Below are positions 16,575 to 26,800 of a stretch of 64,000 nt of DNA, in pieces. This DNA comes from Actinomycetes bacterium. Lineage in GTDB: Bacteria; Actinomycetota; Actinomycetes; Actinomycetales; Dermatophilaceae. Numbering within the stretch: the stretch's first letter is position 1; the number at the start of each line of letters is the position of its first letter. The notes beneath the pieces were generated by a model. The model ran no database searches, was not told the origin of the DNA, and was given only the letters and a program-made list of their open reading frames with translations. A program made the position numbers and the translations under genes. Where the stretch lies: the NCBI GenBank assembly GCA_023389095.1, contig JAEWFB010000486.1, forward strand, positions 1-64,000, written 5' to 3'.

Positions 16575-17758
16575 CGACGAACCGCGTTCACGCTCCCGAG
16601 AGCCTGGGCCGGCGCCTCCGCGGCAGCCGGCTGCTGTGGCCGGTCCTCGCCCTCGTGGCGCTGCTCGCCGCCAACGCCGTGAGCAACCCCGCCTTCCTCG
16701 CGGTGCGCCTGCAGGACGGGCACCTCTACGGCAGCCTCGTCGACATCCTCAAGAACGGCGCCCCGACGCTGCTCATCGCCCTCGGCATGACGCTCGTCAT
16801 CGCGACCCGCGGCATCGACCTGTCCGTCGGGGCCGTCGCGGCGATCTCCGGGGCCGTCGCCTGCACGACGATCGTGGCCTCGCCCGACCCGACGAGCGCC
16901 GGAGCAGCGGTGCGCGGCGTCCTCGTGGCGCTCGCCCTCTGCGTCGTGCTCGGCCTGTGGAACGGCTTCCTCGTGGCGGCGCTGGGGATCCAGCCGATCA
17001 TCGCGACGCTCGTGCTCATGACGGCCGGGCGCGGCATCGCCATGCTCGTCACCGACGGCCAGATCATCACGGTCCGCAACGGACCGTTCAGCGAGATCGG
17101 CTCCGGCTTCCTCCTGCTGCCCGTCGCGATCCTCATCGCCCTGGCCGTGCTCGTCGCGGTGTCGCTCGTGACGCGTCGCACCGCGCTCGGCCTGCTCATC
17201 GAGTCGGTCGGCATCAACCCCGAGGCGAGCCGGCTCGTCGGGATCCGCTCGCGGACGATCATCTGGACCGTCTACGTCTTCGCCGCGCTGTGCGCCGGCG
17301 TCGCGGGGCTCATGATCAGCGCGAACGTCAGCGCGGCCGACGCCAACAACGCCGGCCTCTGGATCGAGATGGACGCCATCCTCGCCGTCGTCATCGGGGG
17401 CACGTCGCTCGCCGGTGGCCGATACTCGCTGGCCGGCACGCTGGTCGGAGCCCTCATCATCCAGACCCTGACGACGACGGTCTACTCGATGGGCATCGCC
17501 CCCGAGGTGACACTCGTCTTCAAGGCGCTGGTCGTCCTCGCCGTCTGCCTGCTCCAGGCGCCGCGGCTGCGCGAACGCTTCCACCGCCGGCGCCCGTCCA
17601 GGTCGCCTGCAGGGGCTGGGTCCGCGGAACCTGCTGCAGCTCAGACCATCCCGTCCGATGCGGCGGGTGGGGCCCCTGCCGACCAGGCCGACGCGGACCC
17701 GTCCACCGACTCGTCGGTGACGCCGTCCGACGCCAAGCAGAAGGTGGCCCAGCCATGA
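16571..17758 (+). CDS. Sugar ABC transporter permease (YtfT-like)
   Basis: A 395-residue multispanning permease of the RbsC/BPD2 family. The central hallmark ALGMTLVIATRGIDLSVGAV (about 75-94) is typical of furanose and pentose permeases. It has 8-10 hydrophobic spans up to about residue 325. The last 60 residues are an Ala/Pro/Asp-rich cytoplasmic tail without membrane segments. GTG 16571 overlaps the ATPase stop, and its own stop overlaps the next permease start. It should form a heterodimer with the following permease. Confidence 0.9.
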   Translation: MTTNRVHAPESLGRRLRGSRLLWPVLALVALLAANAVSNPAFLAVRLQDGHLYGSLVDILKNGAPTLLIALGMTLVIATRGIDLSVGAVAAISGAVACTTIVASPDPTSAGAAVRGVLVALALCVVLGLWNGFLVAALGIQPIIATLVLMTAGRGIAMLVTDGQIITVRNGPFSEIGSGFLLLPVAILIALAVLVAVSLVTRRTALGLLIESVGINPEASRLVGIRSRTIIWTVYVFAALCAGVAGLMISANVSAADANNAGLWIEMDAILAVVIGGTSLAGGRYSLAGTLVGALIIQTLTTTVYSMGIAPEVTLVFKALVVLAVCLLQAPRLRERFHRRRPSRSPAGAGSAEPAAAQTIPSDAAGGAPADQADADPSTDSSVTPSDAKQKVAQP

Positions 17759-18774
17759 CGACGACCACCCCCACCACCCCCCGGTCGACGCGTCGGGCTG
17801 CCACCGGCCTGTCCCGCCTCCCGAGGATCCCCGGCCGCGTGCTGCCCGTCGTCGCGACGTTCGTCCTCTTCGTGCTCCTCTTCGGCGTGGGATCGGTGCG
17901 CTACGAGGGCTTCACGTCCGGCCAGGTCTTCGCGAACCTCTTCATCGACAACGCGTTCCTCATCGTCCTTGCCGTCGGCATGACCTTCGTCATCCTCACC
18001 GGTGGCATCGACCTGTCGGTCGGCGCGGTCGTGGCCCTCTCGACGATGGTCGCGGCGGCGACGCTGCGGGCTGGACTGCCGGCACCGGTCGTCATCCTGC
18101 TCGTCCTCGCGGCCGGCACCGGCCTCGGCGTCGTCATGGGCCTGGTCATCCACCACTTCGAGATCCAGCCCTTCATCGTCACCCTCGCCGGGATGTTCCT
18201 GGCGCGGGGCCTCTGCTTCGTCATCGGCGTCGAGTCGATCTCCATCAAGGACCCGTTCTTCCGGGCCCTGGCCACCGGCACCTTCGACGTCGGCGGAGGG
18301 GTGGTCATCACGTGGAGCGTCGTCATCGCCCTCGTCATCGTCGCGGTGGCCGCGTGGGTGCTGCACCGCACCCGGTTCGGGCGCACCGTGTACGCCGTCG
18401 GCGGCAGCGAGTCCTCGGCGGCCCTCATGGGCCTGCCGGTCGGGCGCGTCAAGGTGGCGGTGTACGGCATCAGCGGGCTGTGCGCGTCGATCGCCGGGCT
18501 GCTGTTCAGCGTCTACATGCTCTCGGGGTACGGCCTGCACGCCGTCGGCATGGAGCTCGACGCGATCGCGTCGGTCGTCATCGGCGGCACCCTGCTGTCC
18601 GGAGGCGTCGGGTTCGTGCTCGGGTCACTTCTCGGGGTGCTCGTTCTGGGTGTCATCCAGACACTGATCTCGTTCCAAGGCACGCTGAGCTCATGGTGGA
18701 CCAAGATCGCGATCGGAACCCTGCTGCTGCTGTTCATCGTCATGCAGCGCCTCTTCACGAGGAGGGCGGCGTGA
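17755..18774 (+). CDS. Sugar ABC transporter permease (YjfF-like)
   Basis: A 339-residue second permease of the same family. The hallmark AVGMTFVILTGGIDLSVGAVVALSTM lies in its first third, and the conserved LDAIASVVIGGTLLSGGVG near residue 270. The order binding protein, double ATPase, permease, permease is that of the E. coli YtfQRT-YjfF galactofuranose importer, supporting a furanose sugar as cargo. ATG 17755 overlaps the upstream stop, and the end overlaps the LacI gene start (GTGA). Confidence 0.9.
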   Translation: MTTTTPTTPRSTRRAATGLSRLPRIPGRVLPVVATFVLFVLLFGVGSVRYEGFTSGQVFANLFIDNAFLIVLAVGMTFVILTGGIDLSVGAVVALSTMVAAATLRAGLPAPVVILLVLAAGTGLGVVMGLVIHHFEIQPFIVTLAGMFLARGLCFVIGVESISIKDPFFRALATGTFDVGGGVVITWSVVIALVIVAVAAWVLHRTRFGRTVYAVGGSESSAALMGLPVGRVKVAVYGISGLCASIAGLLFSVYMLSGYGLHAVGMELDAIASVVIGGTLLSGGVGFVLGSLLGVLVLGVIQTLISFQGTLSSWWTKIAIGTLLLLFIVMQRLFTRRAA

Positions 18775-19808
18775 GCGACACCGCCGCCCGAGCACCCGTG
18801 ATGCAGGACGTCGCGCGCCTGGCGGGCGTCTCGCACCAGACGGTCTCGCGCGTCATCAACGGCGCGACGAGCATCCGTCCCGAGACCCGCGAGCGCGTCC
18901 TGCAGGCGATCGAGCGCCTGGGCTACCGCCCGAACACGGCGGCCCGCGCGCTCGTGAGCGGCCGTTCGGCCACCATCGGGATCATCGCCACGGCCTCGAC
19001 GCTGTTCGGCCCGACGAGCATCCACCGCACCGTCAACACGGCGGCCCGGGAGGCCGGGTTCTTCGCCAGCTCGGTGTCCCTCGCGGAGATGACGCGCGAG
19101 GGCTTCGAGGCCGCCGTCGACCACCTCGACCGGCTCGCCGTCGAGGGCATCGTCGTCATCGCCGGCCACGACGAGGCGCTCGAGGTGGCGCGCTCGCGCA
19201 GCGCCCGCACGCCGTTCGTCATCGTCGAGGGCGACCTGTCACGGGCCCGGCGGACCGTCGGCGTCGACAACGTCGCCGGCGCCCGCCTCGCGACACGGCA
19301 CCTGCTCGACCTCGGTCACACGGAGGTGGCGCACGTGACCGGCCCCCTCGACTGGGCCGAGTCCCGCGCCCGCGCCGAGGGCTGGCGGTCCGAGATGGTC
19401 GCGGCCGGCCTGCGCCCCCTGGAGCCGGTCACCGGAGACTGGAGCGCCGAGAGCGGCTACCGCGCCGGGCTGCGCCTCGCGGCCGAGACCGGCGTCACCG
19501 CGGTGTTCGCCGCCAACGACCAGATGGCCATCGGCGTCCTGCGGGCCCTGCACGAGGCCGGCCGACGCGTCCCGGAGGACGTCAGCGTCGTCGGGTTCGA
19601 CGACGTGCCGGAGGCCGAGTTCCTCATCCCGCCGCTCACCACCGTCCGCCAGGACTTCGAGCGGATCGGCCGCCAGGCCATCGCCATGCTCACCGAGGTC
19701 ATCTCCGGCGAGACCGACCAGGTGCCGAGCCTCATCGACCCCGTCCTCGTCGTCCGGCAGAGCACCGCGCCGCCCGGTCGACCCAGCCCCAGGAGCTCCG
19801 AAACATGA
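18771..19808 (+). CDS. LacI-family regulator of the L-arabinose regulon
   Basis: A 345-residue LacI regulator. The N-terminal helix-turn-helix is VMQDVARLAGVSHQTVSRVINGATSIRPETRERV (about 10-43), with the hinge helix NTAARALVSGRS. The periplasmic-binding-protein-like effector domain runs from about residue 65 to the end (VFAANDQMAIGVLRAL). It is co-transcribed between the arabinose transporter and araB, with stop/start overlaps on both sides, so it is presumably induced with them. Its likely sites are the ATGTTARCGYTCAC operators at 13668, 13745 and 2227. The effector is probably L-arabinose or a derivative; this is inferred from context. Confidence 0.9.
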   Translation: MSDTAARAPVMQDVARLAGVSHQTVSRVINGATSIRPETRERVLQAIERLGYRPNTAARALVSGRSATIGIIATASTLFGPTSIHRTVNTAAREAGFFASSVSLAEMTREGFEAAVDHLDRLAVEGIVVIAGHDEALEVARSRSARTPFVIVEGDLSRARRTVGVDNVAGARLATRHLLDLGHTEVAHVTGPLDWAESRARAEGWRSEMVAAGLRPLEPVTGDWSAESGYRAGLRLAAETGVTAVFAANDQMAIGVLRALHEAGRRVPEDVSVVGFDDVPEAEFLIPPLTTVRQDFERIGRQAIAMLTEVISGETDQVPSLIDPVLVVRQSTAPPGRPSPRSSET

Positions 19809-21553
19809 GCCATCCCGACCCCGCGCCGCGCTACGTCGTCGGCGTCGACTTCGGCACGCTGTCCGGCCGGGCGCTCGTCGTCCGCGTCGACGACGGCACC
19901 GAGCTCGGCTCGGCCGTCCACGAGTACGCCCACGCGGTCGTCACCGACCGCCTCCCGGTCGGCGACGTGACGCTGCCTCCGGAGTGGGCCCTGCAGGTGC
20001 CGGACGACTACCGCGACGTGCTGCGGCAGGCGGTGCCGGCCGCAGTCGCCGCCGCCGGCATCGACCCCGCCGACGTGGTCGGCATCGCCACGGACTTCAC
20101 CGCCTGCACGGTGCTGCCGACGACCGCCGACGGCACCCCGCTGTCCGAGCTGCCGCAGTGGGCCGACCGTCCGCACGCGTACACCAAGCTCTGGCGCCAC
20201 CACGCCGCGCAGGGGCAGGCCGACCGCATCAACCGGCTCGCCGAGGCGCGCGGGGAGGGGTGGCTGCCGCGCTACGGCGGGCTCATCAGCTCGGAGTGGG
20301 AGTTCGCCAAGGCGCTGCAGGTGCTCGAGGAGGACCCCGAGGTGTACGCCGCCACCGAGCGGTGGGTCGAGGCCGCCGACTGGATCGTGTGGCAGCTGTG
20401 CGGCCGCTACGTCCGCAACGCGTGCACGGCCGGCTACAAGGGCATCCGTCAGGACGGCGCGTACCCGTCCGCTGACTTCTGCGGCGCGCTCAACGCCGAC
20501 TTCCGCACCTTCGTGGCCGACAAGCTCGACCAGCCCATCGGCGAGCTCGGTTCCCGCGCGGGCGGACTCACGGCCGAGGCCGCCGCCTGGACGGGCCTCA
20601 CCGAGGGCATAGCCGTCGCGGTCGGCAACGTCGACGCGCACGTCACCGCGCCCGCCGCCCGGGCCACGGGCCCGGGCCAGATGGTCGCGATCATGGGCAC
20701 GTCGACGTGCCACGTCATGAGCGGCGACGTGCTGCGCGAGGTGCCCGGCATGTGCGGTGTCGTCGACGGCGGCATCGTCGAGGGGCTCTACGGCTACGAG
20801 GCCGGCCAGTCCGGGGTCGGCGACATCTTCGGCTGGTTCACGCGGACCGGTGTGCCTGCCGACTACGCGGCGGCGGCGGCAGAGGCCGGCGAGTCGGTGC
20901 ACGAGCACCTGACGCGGCTGGCGGCGCGGCAGGCGGTGGGGGAGCACGGGCTCGTGGCCCTCGACTGGCACAGCGGCAACCGCTCGGTGCTCGTCGACCA
21001 CGAGCTGTCGGGTGTCGTCGTCGGCCAGACCCTCGCCACGCGGCCGGAGGACGTGTACCGCGCCCTGCTCGAGGCGACGGCCTTCGGCACCCGGGTCATC
21101 CTCGAGGCCTTCCGCGACAGCGGTGTGCCGGTCTCCGAGCTCGTCATCGCCGGCGGGCTCGCGCAGAACCCGCTGCTCATGCAGGTCTACGCCGACGTGA
21201 CGCGGCTGCCGCTGTCGGTGATCGGCTCCGAGCAGGGCCCGGCGCTGGGCTCGGCGATCCACGCGGCCGTCGCCGCCGGCGTCCACCCCGACGTGCCGGC
21301 CGCCGCCGAGGCCATGGGCCGGGTGCGCCGTGCCGTCGTGGTCCCGGACGACGTCGACGCCACGGTCTACGACGAGCTCTACGCCGAGTACCTGGCGTTG
21401 CACGACCACTTCGGTCGGGGTGGCAACGACGTCATGAAGCGCCTGAAAGCCTTGCGGCGCAAGGCGGTCGAGTCGCGAACCGCCGCTCCGGACACCTCCG
21501 CAGCGGCCTCCACCTCCGCGCAGGAGGTCAGCGCAGGAGGTGAGGCCGCATGA
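19805..21553 (+). CDS. araB: L-ribulokinase
   Basis: A 582-residue FGGY-family kinase that phosphorylates L-ribulose to L-ribulose 5-phosphate. The phosphate-binding GVDFGTLSGRALVV starts at about residue 13; the AraB-type features WEFAKALQVLEEDPEVY, NACTAGYKGI and VIGSEQGPALGSAIHAAVAAG follow. The length (usually 550-570) and the adjacent araD and araA make the assignment firm. The ATG overlaps the regulator stop (ATGA), and its own stop overlaps araD. The last 40 residues are an Ala/Ser-rich tail. Cytosolic. Confidence 0.95.
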   Translation: MSHPDPAPRYVVGVDFGTLSGRALVVRVDDGTELGSAVHEYAHAVVTDRLPVGDVTLPPEWALQVPDDYRDVLRQAVPAAVAAAGIDPADVVGIATDFTACTVLPTTADGTPLSELPQWADRPHAYTKLWRHHAAQGQADRINRLAEARGEGWLPRYGGLISSEWEFAKALQVLEEDPEVYAATERWVEAADWIVWQLCGRYVRNACTAGYKGIRQDGAYPSADFCGALNADFRTFVADKLDQPIGELGSRAGGLTAEAAAWTGLTEGIAVAVGNVDAHVTAPAARATGPGQMVAIMGTSTCHVMSGDVLREVPGMCGVVDGGIVEGLYGYEAGQSGVGDIFGWFTRTGVPADYAAAAAEAGESVHEHLTRLAARQAVGEHGLVALDWHSGNRSVLVDHELSGVVVGQTLATRPEDVYRALLEATAFGTRVILEAFRDSGVPVSELVIAGGLAQNPLLMQVYADVTRLPLSVIGSEQGPALGSAIHAAVAAGVHPDVPAAAEAMGRVRRAVVVPDDVDATVYDELYAEYLALHDHFGRGGNDVMKRLKALRRKAVESRTAAPDTSAAASTSAQEVSAGGEAA

Positions 21554-22227
21554 GCGTGGCCACCGATGTTAACGCTACCATCGCAGCCCTGCGGGCCGAG
21601 GTGTGCGCGCTGCACGCCGAGCTGACCCGCTACCAGCTCGTCATCTGGACCGCCGGCAACGTGTCGGCACGGGTGCCCGGACGGGACCTCATGGTCATCA
21701 AGCCGAGCGGCGTGTCCTACGACGACCTGACGCCCGCGAACATGGTCGTCTGCGACCTGCACGGGCGCGTCGTCGAGGGCGAGCTCGCGCCCTCCTCGGA
21801 CACCGACGCCCAGGCGTACGTGTACCGGCAGCTCCCGCACGTCGGCGGCGTCGTGCACACCCACTCGACGTACGCGACGGCGTGGGCCTCACGGGGCGAA
21901 CCGATCCCGTGCGCGCTCACGATGATGGCCGACGAGTTCGGTGGCGAGATCCCGGTCGGGCCGTTCGCCCTGATCGGCGACGACTCCATCGGCCGCGGCA
22001 TCGTCGACACGTTGACGCAGAGCCGTTCCGCCGCCGTCCTCATGCGCAACCACGGGGTCTTCACCATCGGCAAGGACGCCCGCTCGGCCGTCAAGGCCGC
22101 CGTCATGTGCGAGGACGTCGCACGCACCGTCCACATCGCCCGGCAGTTGGGCGAGCCGATCGCCATCGACCCCGCCCACGTCGACTCGCTCTTCGACCGC
22201 TACCAGAACGTGTACGGCCAGCGCTGA
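21550..22227 (+). CDS. araD: L-ribulose-5-phosphate 4-epimerase
   Basis: A 225-residue class-II aldolase/epimerase converting L-ribulose 5-phosphate to D-xylulose 5-phosphate for the pentose phosphate pathway. The zinc ligands are His103 and His105 in [12 protein letters not shown] and the histidine of [12 protein letters not shown]. The length is normal. The ATG overlaps the araB stop (ATGA). The first codons contain an operator-like sequence (21567-21580). The same fold includes fuculose-phosphate aldolases, but placement between araB and araA decides the assignment. Confidence 0.94.
   Translation: MSVATDVNATIAALRAEVCALHAELTRYQLVIWTAGNVSARVPGRDLMVIKPSGVSYDDLTPANMVVCDLHGRVVEGELAPSSDTDAQAYVYRQLPHVGGVVHTHSTYATAWASRGEPIPCALTMMADEFGGEIPVGPFALIGDDSIGRGIVDTLTQSRSAAVLMRNHGVFTIGKDARSAVKAAVMCEDVARTVHIARQLGEPIAIDPAHVDSLFDRYQNVYGQR
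21567..21580. promoter_or_regulatory. Operator-like sequence inside the araD start
   Basis: TGTTAACGCTACCA, preceded by GA, matches 11 of the first 11 bases of ATGTTARCGYTCAC but has a poor right end. It lies at codons 6-11 of araD. It could be a weak intragenic LacI roadblock site, or simply a chance reading of the Asp-Val-Asn-Ala-Thr codons. Confidence 0.3.
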
Positions 22228-22252
22228 GCGCCGGTCCAGAAGGAGATCCACC

Positions 22253-23779
22253 ATGAGCACCGCCTCCGACCCGCGCCACTCCGCCGCCTCGCGCGAGGTG
22301 TGGTTCCTCACCGGCAGCCAGGGACTCTACGGCGAGGAGACGCTGCGCCAGGTGGCCGACCAGTCGCAGACCATCGCCAAGGAGGTCGACGCCGGCGGGC
22401 AGCTGCCGGTCCGCGTCGTGTGGAAGCCGATCCTCACCGACGCCCAGGCCATCCACGCCGCGATGCTCGAGGCCAACGCCGCGCCCGAGTGCGTCGGTGT
22501 CATCACGTGGATGCACACCTTCTCGCCGGCCAAGATGTGGATCACCGGCCTCGACGCGCTGCGCAAGCCGATGCTGCACCTGCACACCCAGGCCGGCATG
22601 GAGCTGCCGTGGTCGACGATCGACATGGACTTCATGAACCTCAACCAGGCCGCGCACGGCGACCGCGAGTTCGGTTTCGTCGCAGCACGGCTCGGCGTCG
22701 CGCGCAAGATCGTGGCCGGGCACGTCGGCAACCCCGCCGTCCTGGACCGCGTCGCCGCCTGGGCCCGCGCCGCCGTCGGAGTGGCCGAGCTGCGGTCGCT
22801 GCGGCTCGCGCGCTTCGGCGACAACATGCGCGACGTCGCGGTCACCGAGGGTGACAAGGTCGAGGCGCAGCTGCGGTTCGGCGTGTCGGTCAACACGTAC
22901 GGCGTCAACGACCTCGTCGAGGTGGTGGACGCCGTCCCGGACGCCGAGGTCGACACGCTCGTCGCCGAGTACGAGCAGGCGTACGCGGTGGCGCCGGAGC
23001 TGCGTCGCGGCGGGGACCGTCACGACAGCCTCCGGTACGGAGCCCGCATCGAGGCCGGCCTGCGGACCTTCCTGTCCGACGGTGGGTTCGGCGCCTTCAC
23101 GACGAACTTCGAGGACCTCGGCGGCCTGCGACAGCTGCCCGGGCTCGCCGTCCAGCGACTCATGGCCGACGGCTACGGTTTCGGCGGCGAGGGGGACTGG
23201 AAGACCTCGGTGCTGCTGCGCACGACCAAGGCCATGGCGCAGGGCCGCCCGGGGGGCACCAGCTTCATGGAGGACTACACCTACCACCTCGTCCCGGGCC
23301 AGGAGAAGATCCTCGGCGCGCACATGCTCGAGGTGTGCCCGAGCATCGCGGACCGGCAGCCCTCCCTCGAGATCCACCCGCTCGGCATCGGTGGCCGCGA
23401 GGACCCGGTGCGACTGCGCTTCACCGCGGCCCCAGGGGCCGGCGTCGTCGTCGGCATGAGTGACCTCGGCGACCGGTTCCGTTTGACCCTCAACGAGATC
23501 GACGTCGTCGAGCCGGATGCCGACCTGCCGCGCCTGCCCGTGGCGTGTGCCGTGTGGGAGCCGCGTCCGAGCCTGTCCACCTCGGCGGAGTCGTGGCTGC
23601 TCGCCGGTGGTCCGCACCACACGGTGCTCTCCACGGCCGTCGGCACGCCGGAGTTCCGCGACCTCGCCGAGATGGTCGGTACCGAGCTCGTCGTGATCGA
23701 CAGGTCCTCGACCCCGGAGTCCGTGCGGGACACCCTGCGCTGGAGCGCCGCCTACCACCGCCTCGCCGCCCGGCTCTGA
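22253..23779 (+). CDS. araA: L-arabinose isomerase
   Basis: A 508-residue enzyme (family length about 500) interconverting L-arabinose and L-ribulose. Recognisable segments are [19 protein letters not shown] near the N-terminus, [16 protein letters not shown], and the metal-site parts [11 protein letters not shown] and [13 protein letters not shown]. It needs divalent metal, usually manganese. ATG 22253 follows AAGGAGA with standard spacing, 25 bp after araD. It closes the catabolic trio; the secreted arabinan enzyme follows 80 bp later and is probably on the same transcript. Confidence 0.96.
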   Translation: MSTASDPRHSAASREVWFLTGSQGLYGEETLRQVADQSQTIAKEVDAGGQLPVRVVWKPILTDAQAIHAAMLEANAAPECVGVITWMHTFSPAKMWITGLDALRKPMLHLHTQAGMELPWSTIDMDFMNLNQAAHGDREFGFVAARLGVARKIVAGHVGNPAVLDRVAAWARAAVGVAELRSLRLARFGDNMRDVAVTEGDKVEAQLRFGVSVNTYGVNDLVEVVDAVPDAEVDTLVAEYEQAYAVAPELRRGGDRHDSLRYGARIEAGLRTFLSDGGFGAFTTNFEDLGGLRQLPGLAVQRLMADGYGFGGEGDWKTSVLLRTTKAMAQGRPGGTSFMEDYTYHLVPGQEKILGAHMLEVCPSIADRQPSLEIHPLGIGGREDPVRLRFTAAPGAGVVVGMSDLGDRFRLTLNEIDVVEPDADLPRLPVACAVWEPRPSLSTSAESWLLAGGPHHTVLSTAVGTPEFRDLAEMVGTELVVIDRSSTPESVRDTLRWSAAYHRLAARL

Positions 23780-23859
23780 CCCGGCGCGACAACAACACCC
23801 GGACACAGCACCCTCCGCTCGCGGCTACCCGCCGCGTGCCTGACAAGGAAGTCACCGGC

Positions 23860-26800
23860 ATGTCCGACACGATGCTGCGCGGGTTCTCCCGCCGGCCGTT
23901 CGCGGTCCTCGCGACCCTGTCCCTCACCCTCTGCGTGGCCCTGTCGACGGTCGTCGCCGCGGCCGCTCCGGCACGTGCCACCACTCTCGACGACGGGCTC
24001 GTCGTGCGGTACGCGCTCGACCAGCCCTCCGGCACGAGCGTGCCCGACGCGTCCGGGCACGGGCGCGACGCCACGGTCAGCGGCGACACGAGCTGGCTCG
24101 GCACCGAGGGCCTCGGCCTCGGTGGCACGAACGGCCACCTGCGCCTGCCGAACGACCTCATGCGCGGCCTGTCGGCCATCACCGTGTCGACCCAGGTGTG
24201 GGTCGATCCGGCCCAGGCCACGCCGTACTTCGTCTGGGGCCTCGGCAACACGGCGAGCGGGGCCGGCAACGGCTACCTCTTCACCACCGGCAACGCCTAC
24301 CGCGCCTCGATCGCGAGCGGCAACTGGTCGACCGAACAGACGGTCACCTCCGGCCGCAACGTCGACCGCGGCCAGTGGCGCACCCTGACCTACACCCTGG
24401 AGGGCGGCACCGCGGTGCTCTACGAGGACGGGGTCGTGGTCGGTCGCAAGGCCGGTGTCACCCTGACGCCCGGCTCCATCGGCGGCGGGGCGACCACCGC
24501 GAACTACCTCGGCCGTTCCGTCTACACCGGCGACAAGTACCTCAAGGGCAAGGTGCGCGACTTCCGGGTCTACGACCGCGCCGTCACCGCCGACGAGGCC
24601 GCCCGGCTCGGCGCGCAGACGGCGTCGCTGCGCGTGGCCTCCGACGCGGCGGCGCTCGACCTCGGCGACACGTCGGCCGTCACCGGCGACCTGCCGCTCT
24701 CGACGAAGGGCGCAGGCGGCTCGACCGTCACGTGGACGTCCAGCGACCCGTCGGTCGTCGCGACCGACGGCACCGTGACGCGTCCGGCCCCCGGTTCGGG
24801 CAACGCGACCGTCACGCTGACTGCGGCGGTGTCCTACGCCGCGTCGAGCGCGTCGAAGACCTTCACCGTCACCGTGCTGCAGGACGTCACGGCCGAGCAG
24901 AAGGTCGCCGACGCCCTTGCCGCAGTGAGCATCCCCGACGCCGGGGCGGTGCGCGGAAACGTCACCCTCCCGACGAAGGCGGCGCGCGGCCTCACGCTGA
25001 CGTGGACGACGAAGGACCCGGGCGTCGTCACCGCGACCGGCGAGGTGACGCGTCCGGCCTACGGCAGCAAGGACGCCAAGGGCCGGCTCGTCGTGCGCGC
25101 CGTCCTCGGGGACGTGTCGGCCACCCGCAACCTCACCCTGACCGTCCTCGCGGCCCCGAAGAAGGAGCCGCTCGAGGGCTACGCCTTCGCCTACTTCACC
25201 GGTGAGGGCAGCGCCGACGGCGAGCAGATCTACATGGCCGGCAGCCGCGGCAACGACCCGCTGCACTGGGACGAGCTGAACGGTGGGCGCCCGGTCCTCA
25301 CCTCGACCGAGGGGGAGGAGGGCGTGCGCGACCCGTTCGTCATCCGCAGCCCCGAGGGTGACCGGTTCTTCCTCATCGCCACCGACCTCAAGATCTACGG
25401 CAACGGCGACTGGGACCGCAGCCAGCGCACGGGCAGCCGGTACATCGAGGTGTGGGAGTCGACCGACCTCGTCAACTGGGGGCAGCAGCGCCACGTGCTC
25501 GTGTCGCCGAAGGAGGCCGGCAACACGTGGGCCCCCGAGGCGTACTACGACGACACCATCGGCGCCTACGTCGTGTTCTGGGCCTCCAAGCTGTACGCCG
25601 CCGACGACCCGCAGCACACCGGAAGCACCTACAACAGGATGATGTACGCGACGACGCGTGACTTCCGCACCTTCAGCGCGCCGAAGGTCTGGGTCGACCC
25701 CGGCTACTCGGTCATCGACTCGACGGTCATCAAGAACGGCGACACCTACTACCGGTTCACCAAGGACGAGCGGAACAACACGTCCTCGACGCCGTGCAGC
25801 AAGTTCATCCTCGAGCAGAAGTCGACCTCGCTGCTCTCGACCGACTGGGGCTTCGTCAAGGACTGCATCGGCAAGGCGACCTCGACGAGCGCCGGCATCA
25901 ACCAGGGCGAGGGCCCGACGGTGTTCAAGTCCAACACCGAGGACAAGTGGTACGTCTTCATCGACGAGTTCGGCGGCCGCGGCTACGTGCCGTTCGAGAC
26001 GACGGATCTCGAGTCGGGCCAGTTCACGATGTCGAAGGACTACCAGCTGCCCGGCCGTCCGCGACACGGCACGGTCCTGCCGGTGACCAAGGCCGAGCTC
26101 GACCGGCTGCGCTCGGGGCCGTCGCCGGCCGCGTCGACGAAGAAGGGTGTCGTCGCCGACTACCGCTTCGGCACGACCGCCGGCGGGAGCGCGACGAGCA
26201 TCCCGGACGCGTCGGGCAACCAACGCGCCGCGACGCTCAGGGGGGACGCGACGCGCACCGGCGACGCCGTCGAGCTCGGTGGCACGAACGGCTACGTCGA
26301 CCTGCCGGACAACCTGCTCGCCGGCCTCGACGCGGTCACCGTGTCGACGCAGGTGTGGATCGACCCGAACCAGCCGACGCCGTACTTCCTCTGGGGGCTC
26401 GGCAACACCCTGAACGGGTCCGGCAACGGCTATCTCTTCGCGACGGGCAACGCCTACCGCACCGCCATCGCCAAGGGTGACTACTCGACGGAGCAGAACA
26501 CCGCGTCCGGTCGTGACGTGCCGCGCGGGTCGTGGCACACGCTGACGTACACCCTCGCCGGCGGGACGGCCGTGCTCTACCTCGACGGCGCGGAGGTGGC
26601 CCGCACCACCGGCGTCACCGTGACGCCGGGGCAGCTCGGCGACGGGGTCACGACGGCGAGCTTCGTGGGCCGGTCGCTCTACTCGGGCGACCGCTACCTC
26701 AAGGGCAAGGTCCGCTCGTTCACGCTCTGGAACCGCGGGCTGTCGGCCAAGGAGGTGCTGGCGCTGCCCGGCAACGAGACCGTCATCGGTTCGGTGACGC

